Shown here in pieces: positions 1 through 8,590 of a stretch of 64,000 nucleotides of DNA; the stretch's first letter is position 1; the number at the start of each line of letters is the position of its first letter. The stretch comes from Thioclava pacifica DSM 10166 (GTDB lineage: Bacteria > Pseudomonadota > Alphaproteobacteria > Rhodobacterales > Rhodobacteraceae), in contig NZ_AUND01000012.1 in the NCBI RefSeq assembly GCF_000714535.1, positions 372,001 to 436,000 on the forward strand. The letters are read 5' to 3'. The position numbers and the translations under genes are program-made. The notes beneath the pieces were generated by a model. The model was not told the DNA's origin and did not search any database. It worked only from the letters and a program-made list of their open reading frames with translations.

Positions 1-941
1 TCGGAGCGGGCGCTTTCGGCACAGCCCTCGCGGCCAGCCTCGCGCAGAAAGGGCCGGTCACACTCTGGGCGCGCGATCCCGATCAGGCGAAGGCGATGCA
101 GACGACGCGCGAGAATACGCGGCGGCTTGCGGGCGTAAAGCTGCCCGCGAACGTCTCTGTTACTTCAGAAATCGCATCGGCTTTCGCATCCGATACCCTG
201 CTTCTCGCAATGCCGATGCAGCAGATGGCCGGGTTTCTGAACTCCCATGCCGAGACGCTTACAGGCAAGACTCTGGTGTCCTGCTCGAAAGGGATCGACC
301 TGGCGACCGGTCAGGGCCCGACCGGACTGATCCGCTCGCTCGTGCAGGGCGCGCGCGCGGCGGTGCTCACGGGGCCGAGCTTTGCTGCCGATATCGCGCG
401 CGGCCTGCCGACGGCATTGACGCTCGCCTGCGCGGATCACTCCGAGGCGCTTCAGGCCGAACTCTCGACCCCGACGCTCCGGCTTTACCGCACCACCGAT
501 ACGACCGGGGCGGAGCTGGGGGGCGCGCTGAAGAATGTCTACGCAATTGCCGCTGGCACGGTGATCGGTGCGGGTCTTGGCGATTCCGCGCGCGCGGCAC
601 TGATGACCCGAGGCTTCGCCGAGATGTTGCGCGTCGCACTGGCACTGGGTGCGCGGGCCGAGACGCTTTCGGGCCTTTCGGGCTTCGGGGACCTCGTGTT
701 GACCTGCACCTCCGAGCAGTCGCGCAATTTTCGACTCGGCTATGCGCTCGGATCGGGAGCAGGTTTCGATGCCGCAATCACCGTTGAAGGCGTCGCCACC
801 GCGAAGGCGCTCAATGCGCTGGCCGAAAGACATCAGATCGAAATTCCGGTCGCGGCGATGGTCAACGCCCTGACCCAGCAGGAAATCAGCGTGAGCGAGG
901 CAATGCAGATCCTGCTCGCGCGTCCCTTGAAGGAGGAATAA
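1..941 (+). CDS. gpsA: NAD(P)+-dependent glycerol-3-phosphate dehydrogenase, 5' end outside window
   Basis: Reduces dihydroxyacetone phosphate to sn-glycerol 3-phosphate, the cytoplasmic precursor of phospholipids. The reading frame is open from the first bases: codons from position 3 give [10 protein letters not shown], the GxGxxG turn of the N-terminal Rossmann fold. In the family this lies within about ten residues of the start, so only a few codons are missing. The C-terminal domain shows [10 protein letters not shown] with the conserved lysine, and GFGDLVLTC. The last codons (AAGGAGGAATAA) supply the ribosome-binding site for the next gene, which begins one base after the stop, so translation is probably coupled. 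The first in-window ATG (96) is internal. Confidence 0.95.
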   Translation, partial: GAGAFGTALAASLAQKGPVTLWARDPDQAKAMQTTRENTRRLAGVKLPANVSVTSEIASAFASDTLLLAMPMQQMAGFLNSHAETLTGKTLVSCSKGIDLATGQGPTGLIRSLVQGARAAVLTGPSFAADIARGLPTALTLACADHSEALQAELSTPTLRLYRTTDTTGAELGGALKNVYAIAAGTVIGAGLGDSARAALMTRGFAEMLRVALALGARAETLSGLSGFGDLVLTCTSEQSRNFRLGYALGSGAGFDAAITVEGVATAKALNALAERHQIEIPVAAMVNALTQQEISVSEAMQILLARPLKEE

Positions 942-942
942 T

Positions 943-1212
943 ATGTTCTTTGCCGTCATCTGCCGCGACAAACCCGGCGCGCTTCAGATCCGTCTCGACA
1001 CCCGCGAGAAGCACCTCGCCTATATCAAGGAGACGGGCATCGTCTTCATGGCGGGTCCGTTCATCGAAGAAGGCCAGATGGCTGGCTCTCTCGTGATCCT
1101 CGAAACCGACAGCCTCGACGCTGCAAAAGAATGGGCGGCCGGCGATCCCTATGCCGCAGCGGGCCTTTTCGAGACCGTGAGCGTGCAGGAATGGAAGAAG
1201 GTGATCGGCTGA
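943..1212 (+). CDS. YciI family protein
   Basis: Small ferredoxin-like alpha/beta protein of 89 aa, the usual YciI length. The family resembles muconolactone isomerase and dye-decolourising enzymes, but its members mostly have no assigned reaction. It shows the conserved His (residue 24, in REKHLAYI), the GPF segment, and the C-terminal GDPYAAAGLF that is diagnostic of the family. The start is fixed by an AAGGAGG ribosome-binding site inside the end of gpsA. Its stop overlaps the next ATG in a TGATG arrangement. The gpsA-yciI-EVE order suggests one transcript; no specific substrate can be named. Confidence 0.9.
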   Translation: MFFAVICRDKPGALQIRLDTREKHLAYIKETGIVFMAGPFIEEGQMAGSLVILETDSLDAAKEWAAGDPYAAAGLFETVSVQEWKKVIG

Positions 1213-1634
1213 TGCGCTACTGGCTGTTCAAATCCGAGCCCAATAAATTTTCCTGGGACGATCTCGTCGCGAAGGGTGATGCGGGCGAGGAATGGGACGG
1301 AATTCGCAATTATCTCGCGCGCAACAACATGCGCGAGATGAAGATCGGTGATCGCGGCCTCTTCTATCATTCGAATATCGGTAAGGAAGTCGTGGGGATT
1401 TGCGAGGTTGTAGCCGAGAGCCATCCCGATTCGACCACCGACGATCCGCGCTGGGATTGCGTGGATCTCAAGGCGGTGCGCCCCTTCACCAAGCCCGTCA
1501 CTCTGGCCGATGTGAAAGCCGAGCCGCGCCTGTCGGACATGTCGCTGGTGACTTCCATGCGCCTCTCGGTACAGCCAGTGACCGAGGAAGAATGGAACAT
1601 CGTCTGCGCCATGGGCGAGACTGATCCAAACTGA
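1212..1634 (+). CDS. EVE domain-containing protein (PUA-like fold)
   Basis: 140-aa protein made almost entirely of one EVE domain, a PUA-like fold that binds modified bases in nucleic acids. It begins MRYWLFKSEPNKFSWDDL, the family signature start, followed by GIRNYLARNNMREMKIGD and FYHSNIGKEVVGI. The frame is open further upstream to 1131, but the ATG at 1212 gives the family N-terminus and overlaps the yciI stop. The family is often called a thymocyte nuclear protein 1 homologue; its bacterial role is unsettled. It is probably cotranscribed with gpsA and yciI. Confidence 0.92.
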   Translation: MRYWLFKSEPNKFSWDDLVAKGDAGEEWDGIRNYLARNNMREMKIGDRGLFYHSNIGKEVVGICEVVAESHPDSTTDDPRWDCVDLKAVRPFTKPVTLADVKAEPRLSDMSLVTSMRLSVQPVTEEEWNIVCAMGETDPN

Positions 1635-1647
1635 CTTGAAAAGACAT

Positions 1648-1679
1648 GGAGGGTTCCGGCACCCCTACCAGAACCCTCC
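1648..1679 (+). terminator. Hairpin after the gpsA operon, possible terminator
   Basis: A perfect 9-bp inverted repeat, GGAGGGTTC (1648-1656) and GAACCCTCC (1671-1679), lies 13 bases after the EVE stop. No T tract follows, so it could be a transcript-end structure or a Rho-assisted stop. The rest of the 251-bp gap (1635-1885) shows only a short GGCC-rich repeat near 1730 and no convincing gene. Confidence 0.4.
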
Positions 1680-1885
1680 GTCACCCACGTGCTCCCCTAC
1701 GCACCACACGTGAAACTGTAAATCGGGTCTGGCCATCCTGGCCGGTCTCTTTTGCATAGCCGAACGGCTGGCTTCGCGCAAATTTATAGTCCTGCAAATC
1801 TTTCTCAAATTCAGGCTGTTATTCTTTTTCTGCTGCTATCTCCGAGCCGTTTGCACATCGACCAAAGACCGTTAGTTTACTCGCT

Positions 1886-2572
1886 ATGAACCCGGTCATC
1901 CTCATCGCGCACGGCTCGCCGTCTGATCCCGAACCCCAAGAAAAGGCGTTGCGCGCTTTGGCCGAGGCGGTCGGCGCGCTTTTGCCCGATCGCGAGGTCC
2001 GGGGCGCGACGCTGGCGATGCCTGGCTCGCTCGAAGCCGCGCTCGATGGGCTCGATGCACCGTGGATCTATCCGTTCTTCATGGCAGAGGGCTGGTTCAC
2101 CCGCACGGAATTACCGCGCAGACTGGCCGCGCTGGGGGTGGAGGCTCGCCAACTCGCACCGTTCGGAGTGGACCCGGCCCTGCCCGCTCTGATCACGCGG
2201 GTCTTGGAAGCTGCGGCACGCGAGACCGGCAATCGTTTGTCCGACTCACCGCTGATCCTCGTCGCGCATGGGTCGAAAATTGCACGCAAATCGCGCAACT
2301 CCGTCTACGATATGGCGGAAACCCTACGCCAAAATCCCGACATGCCCGCGGTGCATGTCGCGCTGATCGAAGAGCCGCCTTTTCTGAAAGACGTGGCCGA
2401 AAAGGTGCCGGACGGGCTTTGCCTGCCCTTCTTCGCCCTGCGCGCGGGTCATGTCATGGGCGATATTCCCGAGGCACTTCAAGAGGCTGGCTATCGTGGG
2501 CAGCTCTTGGCTGAGATCGGTGCCCATCGTGAGGTGCCCACCCTTATCGCGCAGGCGATTTCGCGCGGTTGA
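1886..2572 (+). CDS. CbiX/sirohydrochlorin chelatase-like protein
   Basis: 228-aa two-repeat protein of the CbiX/SirB class II chelatase fold. Each half begins with a beta strand ending in AHGS (residues 8-11 and 127-130), the His serving as metal or tetrapyrrole ligand in the family. A second conserved stretch, GHVMGDIP, lies near residues 188-195. Such proteins insert cobalt or iron into sirohydrochlorin. No other cobalamin or siroheme gene is nearby, so the actual substrate is open. The ribosome-binding site is weak. It is transcribed towards the pst operon, with PhoB boxes starting 26 bases after its stop. Confidence 0.82.
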   Translation: MNPVILIAHGSPSDPEPQEKALRALAEAVGALLPDREVRGATLAMPGSLEAALDGLDAPWIYPFFMAEGWFTRTELPRRLAALGVEARQLAPFGVDPALPALITRVLEAAARETGNRLSDSPLILVAHGSKIARKSRNSVYDMAETLRQNPDMPAVHVALIEEPPFLKDVAEKVPDGLCLPFFALRAGHVMGDIPEALQEAGYRGQLLAEIGAHREVPTLIAQAISRG

Positions 2573-2597
2573 TCACGGTCATTCACGCAAGCGTGGA

Positions 2598-2637
2598 TTG
2601 TCATTAACCTGTTACAAAAGGTTTGCATAAGCGTCAC
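2598..2637 (+). promoter_or_regulatory. Tandem Pho boxes upstream of pstS
   Basis: The segment contains TTGTCAT (2598-2604) and CTGTTAC (2609-2615), two 7-mers repeated at the 11-bp period of a PhoB box, CTGTCAT-N4-CTGTCAC. Two further half-sites continue the phase: a weak one at 2620-2626 and GCGTCAC at 2631-2637. The cluster ends 65 bases before the pstS start and sits in front of an operon that itself encodes PhoB, so positive autoregulation under phosphate starvation is expected. Confidence 0.85.
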
Positions 2638-2702
2638 CCAAGCGCCGTAGGACCCCCTCGAGGCCCAAGTTGGCCCGAGTATATGAACACTGGGAGTGAT
2701 CC

Positions 2703-3743
2703 ATGAAATCCGTGAAACTCGCCGTCTCCGCGATCGCGATCGTCGCCGCCACCGGCACCACCGCCTTCGCCCGCGACAACATCCAGGTTGCCGGTTCCTC
2801 GACCGTGCTGCCCTACGCCTCGATCGTCGCCGAAGCCTTCGGCGAGAACTTCGACTACCCGACCCCGGTCGTGGAATCCGGCGGCTCGTCCTCGGGCCTG
2901 AAGCGTTTCTGCGAAGGCGTTGGCGAAAACACGATCGACGTGGCAAACGCCTCGCGCAAGATCAAGGACAAGGAAATCGCGACCTGCGCCGAGAACGGCG
3001 TGACCGATATCATGGAAGTCCGCATCGGCTATGACGGCATCGTCTTCGCCAGCCAAAAAGACGGCCCGGCTTTCGACGCCTTCGACCCGTCCGACATCTA
3101 CAACGCGCTCGGCGCGAAGGTGATGAAAGACGGTCAGCTCGTCGACAACACCTACGCGAAGTGGAACGAGTTCAACGCAGCCCTTCCCGACGCTGACATC
3201 ATCGCCTTCATCCCGGGCACCAAGCACGGCACCCGCGAAGTCTTCGAAGAGAAGGTTCTCGAGGCTGGCTGTGAGGCCACCGGCGCCATGGAAGCCTATG
3301 TCGCTTCGGGCATGGACGAGAAAGCCGCCGCGAAAGAGTGCATGAAAGTGCGCACCGACGGCAAGGCCGTGGACATCGACGGCGACTACACCGAAACCCT
3401 CGCCCGTATCGGCTCGAACCCGAACGGCATCGGCGTCTTCGGTCTGGCCTTCTACGAGAACAACACCGACAAGCTGAAAGTCGCGACCATGTCCGGCGTG
3501 ACCCCCTCGACCGAAACCATCGCTTCGGGCGACTACCCGGTGTCGCGTCCGCTCTTCTTCTACGTGAAGAAAGCACATATCGGTCAGATCCCGGGCCTGA
3601 AGGAATATGCCGAGTTCTTCGTCTCCGACGACATGGCTGGCGCCGATGGTCCGCTCGCTCAATACGGCCTCGTGTCGGATCCGGAACTGGCCCAGACCCA
3701 GGAAGCCGTGGCCGCCGAGACCACGATGAACTCGGGCATGTAA
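2703..3743 (+). CDS. pstS: Phosphate ABC transporter substrate-binding protein PstS
   Basis: Periplasmic high-affinity phosphate-binding protein, 346 aa, which delivers Pi to the PstCAB transporter. The N-terminus is a Sec signal peptide with a hydrophobic core at about residues 5-17 and likely cleavage after AFA (residue 23). The mature start RDNIQVAGSSTVLP contains the phosphate-contacting GSST loop; ESGGSSSG and GTKHGTREVFEE provide further conserved contacts. First gene of the operon, directly after tandem Pho boxes. A strong hairpin follows its stop and would make it the most abundant product. Codon choice is strongly biased to C-ending codons, as in highly expressed genes. Confidence 0.96.
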   Translation: MKSVKLAVSAIAIVAATGTTAFARDNIQVAGSSTVLPYASIVAEAFGENFDYPTPVVESGGSSSGLKRFCEGVGENTIDVANASRKIKDKEIATCAENGVTDIMEVRIGYDGIVFASQKDGPAFDAFDPSDIYNALGAKVMKDGQLVDNTYAKWNEFNAALPDADIIAFIPGTKHGTREVFEEKVLEAGCEATGAMEAYVASGMDEKAAAKECMKVRTDGKAVDIDGDYTETLARIGSNPNGIGVFGLAFYENNTDKLKVATMSGVTPSTETIASGDYPVSRPLFFYVKKAHIGQIPGLKEYAEFFVSDDMAGADGPLAQYGLVSDPELAQTQEAVAAETTMNSGM

Positions 3744-3753
3744 ACCTTGCCCC

Positions 3754-3787
3754 GGGGGCGGCCCAGCGCCGCCCCCAACGCCTTTTT
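3754..3787 (+). terminator. Attenuating hairpin between pstS and pstC
   Basis: Perfect 9-bp GC stem GGGGGCGGC (3754-3762) and GCCGCCCCC (3768-3776) with a five-base loop, followed by AACGCCTTTTT. It has the form of an intrinsic terminator with an offset T tract. Lying inside an operon, it most likely lets only part of the transcripts read into pstC, or stabilises the 3' end of a pstS-only mRNA. Confidence 0.72.
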
Positions 3788-3815
3788 GGTCCTTTTCCAA
3801 AGACAAGAGTTCCCG

Positions 3816-5024
3816 ATGGCTGTTTTGTGGATCGCTGTGCTCCTCGCGGCACTGACGCTTGGCGGGTTTTTCGCCGGACGTATGCGTGCGTTGCAAACCG
3901 CAGGCGGCGACCCTCGCCTGCTGCATTCCCTGCCGAGCTATTCGGGCATGCTGGTCGCGATGGCGACGCTCCTGCCCGCGCTCGTTCTCTATGTGCTGCT
4001 GGTTATCTTCCAGGCCAATCCGATCCTGCAAATCGTGGTGACGGCAATCGCCGCGCTGATTGGCCTCGCGTTGAGCCTGCGGCTGATCGCGCGCGATTTC
4101 CGCGCCCGCAACGCGGTCGAAGCAGGGATCAAGGGTCTGCTGATCGCGGCGGCAAGCCTCGCAATCCTGACCACGATCGGCATCGTTCTTTCGCTCGTCT
4201 TCAACACGATCGAGTTCTTCCGCCTCTATCCGATCACCAAGTTCTTCTTCGGCACCGAATGGACCCCGAGTTTCGGTGGCGGGTCGGAGCTGGGGATCCT
4301 GCCGCTTCTGTGGGGCACGCTTTATATTTCCTTCATCGCCCTCGCGGTCGCCGTGCCGATCGGGCTATTCGCGGCGATCTACCTCTCCGAATACGCGACA
4401 CGCTCGGTGCGCGGCGTGGTCAAGCCGCTGCTCGAGGTGCTCGCGGGTATCCCGACCATCGTTTACGGTCTCTTTGCGCTTCTCACCGTCGGCCCGTTCC
4501 TGCTGTCGATCTTCGGTCCGGCCGGTCCCACGGCCGCTTTCGCCGATGGTGGCTGGATGCATGCGGGTACTGCGGTGATGACCGCTGGCCTCGTGATGGG
4601 GATCATGCTTATCCCCTTCGTCTCCTCACTCTCCGATGACATCATCAACGCGGTGCCGCAGAGCCTGCGTGACGGTTCCTACGGGCTGGGCGCGACAAGA
4701 TCCGAGACCATCAAGCAGGTCGTGCTGCCCGCCGCCCTTCCCGGCATCGTCGGCGCCGAACTGCTGGCCGCATCGCGCGCGATCGGCGAGACGATGATCG
4801 TCGTGCTCGGCGCCGGTGCTGCTGCTCGTCTCAGCATGAACCCGTTCGAAGCAATGACGACCGTCACCGCGAAAATCGTCAGCCAGCTCACCGGCGATGC
4901 CGATTTCGCATCGCCCGAGGCACTGGTCGCCTTCTCGCTCGGCATGACGCTCTTCATCCTGACGCTGGGGCTCAACATCTTCGCGCTCTACATCGTGCGC
5001 AAATATCGGGAGCAATACGAATGA
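3816..5024 (+). CDS. pstC: Phosphate ABC transporter permease PstC
   Basis: Inner-membrane subunit of the Pst transporter, 402 aa from the ATG at 3816 (MAVLWIAVLLAAL). An upstream in-frame ATG at 3747 lies inside the pstS-pstC hairpin and would add a charged, non-membrane leader, so it was rejected. Two extra N-terminal membrane segments (about residues 1-20 and 45-67) precede the usual six-helix permease domain; such a long PstC occurs in several alphaproteobacteria. The EAA-type loop that contacts PstB lies near SYGLGATRSETIKQVVLPAA. The stop overlaps pstA by four bases. Confidence 0.93.
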   Translation: MAVLWIAVLLAALTLGGFFAGRMRALQTAGGDPRLLHSLPSYSGMLVAMATLLPALVLYVLLVIFQANPILQIVVTAIAALIGLALSLRLIARDFRARNAVEAGIKGLLIAAASLAILTTIGIVLSLVFNTIEFFRLYPITKFFFGTEWTPSFGGGSELGILPLLWGTLYISFIALAVAVPIGLFAAIYLSEYATRSVRGVVKPLLEVLAGIPTIVYGLFALLTVGPFLLSIFGPAGPTAAFADGGWMHAGTAVMTAGLVMGIMLIPFVSSLSDDIINAVPQSLRDGSYGLGATRSETIKQVVLPAALPGIVGAELLAASRAIGETMIVVLGAGAAARLSMNPFEAMTTVTAKIVSQLTGDADFASPEALVAFSLGMTLFILTLGLNIFALYIVRKYREQYE

Positions 5025-6370
5025 GCGACGCGACCCTGCACGACGCGCAGCCGACGAAACGCTCGCTGCACCAGATCGACGCGCGCACCAAGCGCCGAAA
5101 CGCCGCCGAGTCCCGCTTCAAGATGCTCGGCATCGGCGCAATCGGCATCGGTATCGCCTTTCTGATCATCCTGCTCTCGACGATTGTCGTGAACGGCGCT
5201 TCTGCCTTCCAGCAGAGCTTTCTCGAAGTGCCGGTCTACCTGGACCCGGCGAAGCTCGACAAGAAAGGCAATCGCGACCCGGCCGATCTGAAGAAGGCGA
5301 CGACCTTCACCTATGCCCCGCTGATCGAAAAAGGGCTGCTCGACGCGGTTCAGAGCGCCGGGATCGAGACTCCGCTTTCGAAGACAAAGGACATGAAGAA
5401 CCTGATCTCCAGCTCGGCCGCGGCCCAGCTGCGTGATCGCGTTCTCGCCGATCCCTCTCTGATCGGGCAAACGGTAACCGCGAAAATCCTCGCCTCCTCG
5501 CGGGTCGACGGTTACCTCAAAGGCCGGGTTCATCGTGCCGAGATCGCGCAGGACAAGAACATCACCGTCGAACAGCTTGATCTCGCCGACGCGCTGATCA
5601 AGGCCGGGATCCTGCACAAGAGTTTCAACCTCGATTTTATCCTCGGCTCCGACGCGTCCGACAGCCGCGCCGAACAGGCCGGTATCGGGGTGTCGATGCT
5701 CGGCTCATTCTACATGATGCTGGTGGTGCTGGTGCTGGCCCTGCCGATCGGCGTCGCCGCTTCGATCTATCTTGAGGAATTCGCGCCGAAAAACCGTTTC
5801 ACCGACCTGATCGAAGTGAATATCTCGAACCTCGCGGCTGTCCCCTCGATCGTCTTCGGGATCCTCGGCCTCGCGGTGTTCATTCAGTTCGCGCACCTGC
5901 CGCAATCGGCCCCGCTGGTCGGTGGCCTCGTGCTGACCCTGATGACGCTGCCGACGATCATCATCTCGACCCGCGCTGCACTGAAGGCCGTGCCGCCCTC
6001 CATCCGCGATGCGGCGCTGGGCATCGGCGCCTCGAAAATGCAGGCTACGTTCCACCACGTTCTGCCGCTCGCGATGCCCGGCATCCTGACCGGCACGATT
6101 ATCGGTCTTGCTCAGGCGCTGGGTGAAACCGCTCCGCTCCTGCTGATCGGGATGGTGGGCTTCATCGCCACGAATGCGCCGGACGGGTTCTGGGACGGTT
6201 TCGTCTCGCCGAACTCGGCCATGCCCGCGCAAATCTACGAATGGGCCAAGCGCGCCGACCCGGCATTTTACGAACGCGCTTGGGGGGGTATCATCATTCT
6301 GCTGATCTTCCTTCTGGGCATGAACATCATCGCCATCATCCTGCGCCGCAAATTCGAGCGTCGCTGGTAA
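5021..6370 (+). CDS. pstA: Phosphate ABC transporter permease PstA with DUF3333 insert
   Basis: Second permease of the Pst complex, 449 aa, much longer than the roughly 300-aa enterobacterial form. After a cytoplasmic tail and the first membrane helix (about residues 45-68) it carries a large periplasmic insert of about 150 residues (roughly 70-220) matching the DUF3333 region known from alphaproteobacterial PstA. The permease core follows, with the EAA loop around DAALGIGASKMQATFHHVLP and the last helices ending near the C-terminus. Start ATG overlaps the pstC stop (ATGA), indicating translational coupling. Forms the channel with PstC, powered by PstB. Confidence 0.94.
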   Translation: MSDATLHDAQPTKRSLHQIDARTKRRNAAESRFKMLGIGAIGIGIAFLIILLSTIVVNGASAFQQSFLEVPVYLDPAKLDKKGNRDPADLKKATTFTYAPLIEKGLLDAVQSAGIETPLSKTKDMKNLISSSAAAQLRDRVLADPSLIGQTVTAKILASSRVDGYLKGRVHRAEIAQDKNITVEQLDLADALIKAGILHKSFNLDFILGSDASDSRAEQAGIGVSMLGSFYMMLVVLVLALPIGVAASIYLEEFAPKNRFTDLIEVNISNLAAVPSIVFGILGLAVFIQFAHLPQSAPLVGGLVLTLMTLPTIIISTRAALKAVPPSIRDAALGIGASKMQATFHHVLPLAMPGILTGTIIGLAQALGETAPLLLIGMVGFIATNAPDGFWDGFVSPNSAMPAQIYEWAKRADPAFYERAWGGIIILLIFLLGMNIIAIILRRKFERRW

Positions 6371-6382
6371 GGAGGCAGGATC

Positions 6383-7180
6383 ATGAACGATATGACGTTT
6401 ACGGAGAGAGCCGTGACTACGGACGAGATCAAGATCACCGCGCGCGACGTGCAGGTCCACTACGGCGAGACCCACGCCATCAAGGATGTCAGTGTCGATA
6501 TTCTCGACAAGACGGTCACCGCCTTCATCGGCCCGTCGGGCTGCGGGAAATCGACCTTCCTGCGCTGCCTGAACCGGATGAACGACACGATCGACATCTG
6601 CCGCGTAGATGGCGATATCCTGCTCGATGGCGAAGATATCTACGACAAGCGCGTCGATCCGGTGCAGCTGCGCGCGAAGGTGGGCATGGTGTTCCAGAAG
6701 CCGAACCCCTTCCCCAAGTCGATCTATGACAATGTCGCCTACGGGCCGAAGATTCACGGGCTGACCCGCTCGCGCGCCGAACTCGACGAGGTGGTGGAGA
6801 GCTCGCTGCGCAAGGCCGCTCTCTGGAACGAGGTGAAGGATCGCCTCCATGCGCCCGGCACCGGCCTTTCGGGTGGTCAGCAGCAGCGCCTGTGCATCGC
6901 GCGTGCCGTCGCGACTTCGCCTGAAGTGCTTCTGATGGACGAGCCGTGCTCGGCACTCGACCCGATCGCTACCGCCCAGGTCGAGGAATTGATCGACGAG
7001 CTGCGCGCGAATTTCTCTGTGGTGATCGTGACGCACTCGATGCAGCAAGCCGCGCGCGTGTCGCAGAAGACGGCCTTTTTCCATCTCGGCAACCTCGTGG
7101 AATACGACGATACCGACAAGATTTTCACCAATCCGACCGACCCGCGGACGGAAAGCTACATTACCGGCCGCATCGGCTGA
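6383..7180 (+). CDS. pstB: Phosphate ABC transporter ATP-binding protein PstB
   Basis: ATPase of the Pst phosphate importer, 265 aa. Walker [10 protein letters not shown] is at residues 50-58, the signature motif LSGGQQQR in the middle, Walker B VLLMDEP, then the D-loop SALDP and the switch histidine in [15 protein letters not shown] ribosome-binding site precedes the ATG by about nine bases. It follows pstA by 12 bases and precedes phoU by 12, the standard pst-pho order. PstB with PhoU is also part of the signalling route that silences PhoR when phosphate is plentiful. Confidence 0.97.
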   Translation: MNDMTFTERAVTTDEIKITARDVQVHYGETHAIKDVSVDILDKTVTAFIGPSGCGKSTFLRCLNRMNDTIDICRVDGDILLDGEDIYDKRVDPVQLRAKVGMVFQKPNPFPKSIYDNVAYGPKIHGLTRSRAELDEVVESSLRKAALWNEVKDRLHAPGTGLSGGQQQRLCIARAVATSPEVLLMDEPCSALDPIATAQVEELIDELRANFSVVIVTHSMQQAARVSQKTAFFHLGNLVEYDDTDKIFTNPTDPRTESYITGRIG

Positions 7181-7192
7181 GGAGGAACAGGC

Positions 7193-7894
7193 ATGAGCGA
7201 GCATATTCTTTCCGCCTTTGACCGCGATCTGGAGAAAGTTCAGGCGCTGGTCGTGAAAATGGGCGGTCTTGTTGAAGAGCAGATCCTGGAAAGCGTCCGC
7301 GCATTAGAAGAGCGCGATGGCGAACTTGCACAGCGCGTCCGCGATCAGGACAAGGCCGTCGATGCGCTGGAAGAGACGATCAATGACGAGGCTGCGCGCC
7401 TGATCGCCCTGCGCGCCCCGGCCGCGCGTGACTTGCGCGTGACCCTTTCGGTCATCAAGATCTCCGCCAGCCTCGAGCGCGTCGGTGACTATGCCAAGAA
7501 CATCGCCAAGCGCAGCCAGGTTCTGCTTGAAAGCCCCCAGATCAACGGCACAACCGCCGCGATCCGCCGCATGGCGCAAGCGACCGAATCGATGCTGCGT
7601 GACGCGATCGACAGTTATATCCAGCGCGACGCACAGCTCGCCGCGGATGTGCGCGGCCGCGATATCGAAGTCGACCAGATGTATAACGCGCTGTTCCGCG
7701 AATTCCTGACTTACATGCTGGAAGATCCGCGCAACATCACGCCCTGCATGCACCTGCACTTCATCGCCAAGAATATCGAGCGTATGGGCGACCACGCGAC
7801 CTCGATCGCCGAGCAAGTGATCTATCTCGTCACCGGCGAGCTCCCCGAGGATTCGCGCCCGAAAAGCTCGAGCGTGGTGAAGACGGAGTCCTGA
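7193..7894 (+). CDS. phoU: Phosphate signalling/transport regulator PhoU
   Basis: 233-aa all-helical protein made of two three-helix bundles, each with a metal-binding ExxxD-type motif: ERVGDYAKNIA in the first half and ERMGDHATSIAEQ in the second. PhoU links the Pst transporter to the PhoR sensor kinase and lowers Pho regulon expression and Pi uptake when phosphate is sufficient. An AGGAGG site lies shortly before the ATG. It ends 3 bases before phoB, so the regulator pair is almost certainly cotranslated. Confidence 0.96.
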   Translation: MSEHILSAFDRDLEKVQALVVKMGGLVEEQILESVRALEERDGELAQRVRDQDKAVDALEETINDEAARLIALRAPAARDLRVTLSVIKISASLERVGDYAKNIAKRSQVLLESPQINGTTAAIRRMAQATESMLRDAIDSYIQRDAQLAADVRGRDIEVDQMYNALFREFLTYMLEDPRNITPCMHLHFIAKNIERMGDHATSIAEQVIYLVTGELPEDSRPKSSSVVKTES

Positions 7895-7897
7895 TAG

Positions 7898-8590
7898 ATG
7901 TCGCCCGCTCAACAGCCCTGCGTTCTTGTCGTCGAGGATGAATCCGCCCAGCGCGAGGTTCTCAACTACAACCTCGAAGCCGAAGGATTCCGTGTCGTGA
8001 TGGCGGAAAATGGCGACGAAGGGCTGCTGCTCGTGAACGAGGAAAAGCCCGACCTTATCGTGCTGGACTGGATGCTGCCCAATGTTTCGGGCATCGAGAT
8101 CTGCCGCCGCGTCAAGGCCAATTCCGAGACCCGCAACATCCCGATCATCATGCTCTCAGCGCGCTCCGAAGAAGTGGATCGCGTGCGCGGGCTGGAAACC
8201 GGCGCCGATGATTACGTCGTGAAACCCTATTCGGTTGTCGAGCTGATGGCCCGCGTGCGCACCCAGCTGCGCCGCACCCGCCCCGCCACGATGGGTGAGA
8301 GACTCAGCTACGAGGATATCCTGCTTGACGCCGAGGAACACCGGGTCTTCCGCGACGGCCAGCCCCTGAAACTCGGGCCGACCGAGTTCCGCCTGCTCTC
8401 GACCCTGATGGAAAAGCCCGGTCGCGTCTGGACGCGCGATCAGCTTCTAGACCGGGTCTGGGGCCGCGACATCTATGTCGATACCCGCACGATCGACGTG
8501 CATGTCGGGCGGTTGCGCAAGGCGCTGATGGCCTATGGCGGCTCCGATCCGGTACGCACGGTGCGCGGAACCGGTTACGCCCTCGGCTGA
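7898..8590 (+). CDS. phoB: Phosphate regulon response regulator PhoB
   Basis: OmpR-family transcription factor, 230 aa. The receiver domain (about 1-120) has acidic residues E13/D14, phosphoacceptor D57 in VLDWMLP, S87 and the conserved K109 in VVKPYS. The C-terminal winged helix (about 130-229) has GPTEFRLLSTLMEKPGRVW and ends in RTVRGTGYALG. Phosphorylated PhoB would bind the boxes before pstS and activate its own operon. The cognate kinase gene phoR is not adjacent or anywhere in the window. Its last 16 bases overlap the 3' end of the convergent sugar kinase gene. Confidence 0.95.
   Translation: MSPAQQPCVLVVEDESAQREVLNYNLEAEGFRVVMAENGDEGLLLVNEEKPDLIVLDWMLPNVSGIEICRRVKANSETRNIPIIMLSARSEEVDRVRGLETGADDYVVKPYSVVELMARVRTQLRRTRPATMGERLSYEDILLDAEEHRVFRDGQPLKLGPTEFRLLSTLMEKPGRVWTRDQLLDRVWGRDIYVDTRTIDVHVGRLRKALMAYGGSDPVRTVRGTGYALG

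Noticed and set aside
1695-1718. CACGTGAAAC, half of a parS-like sequence
   Set aside because: The left half does not match the palindrome; only one arm is present.
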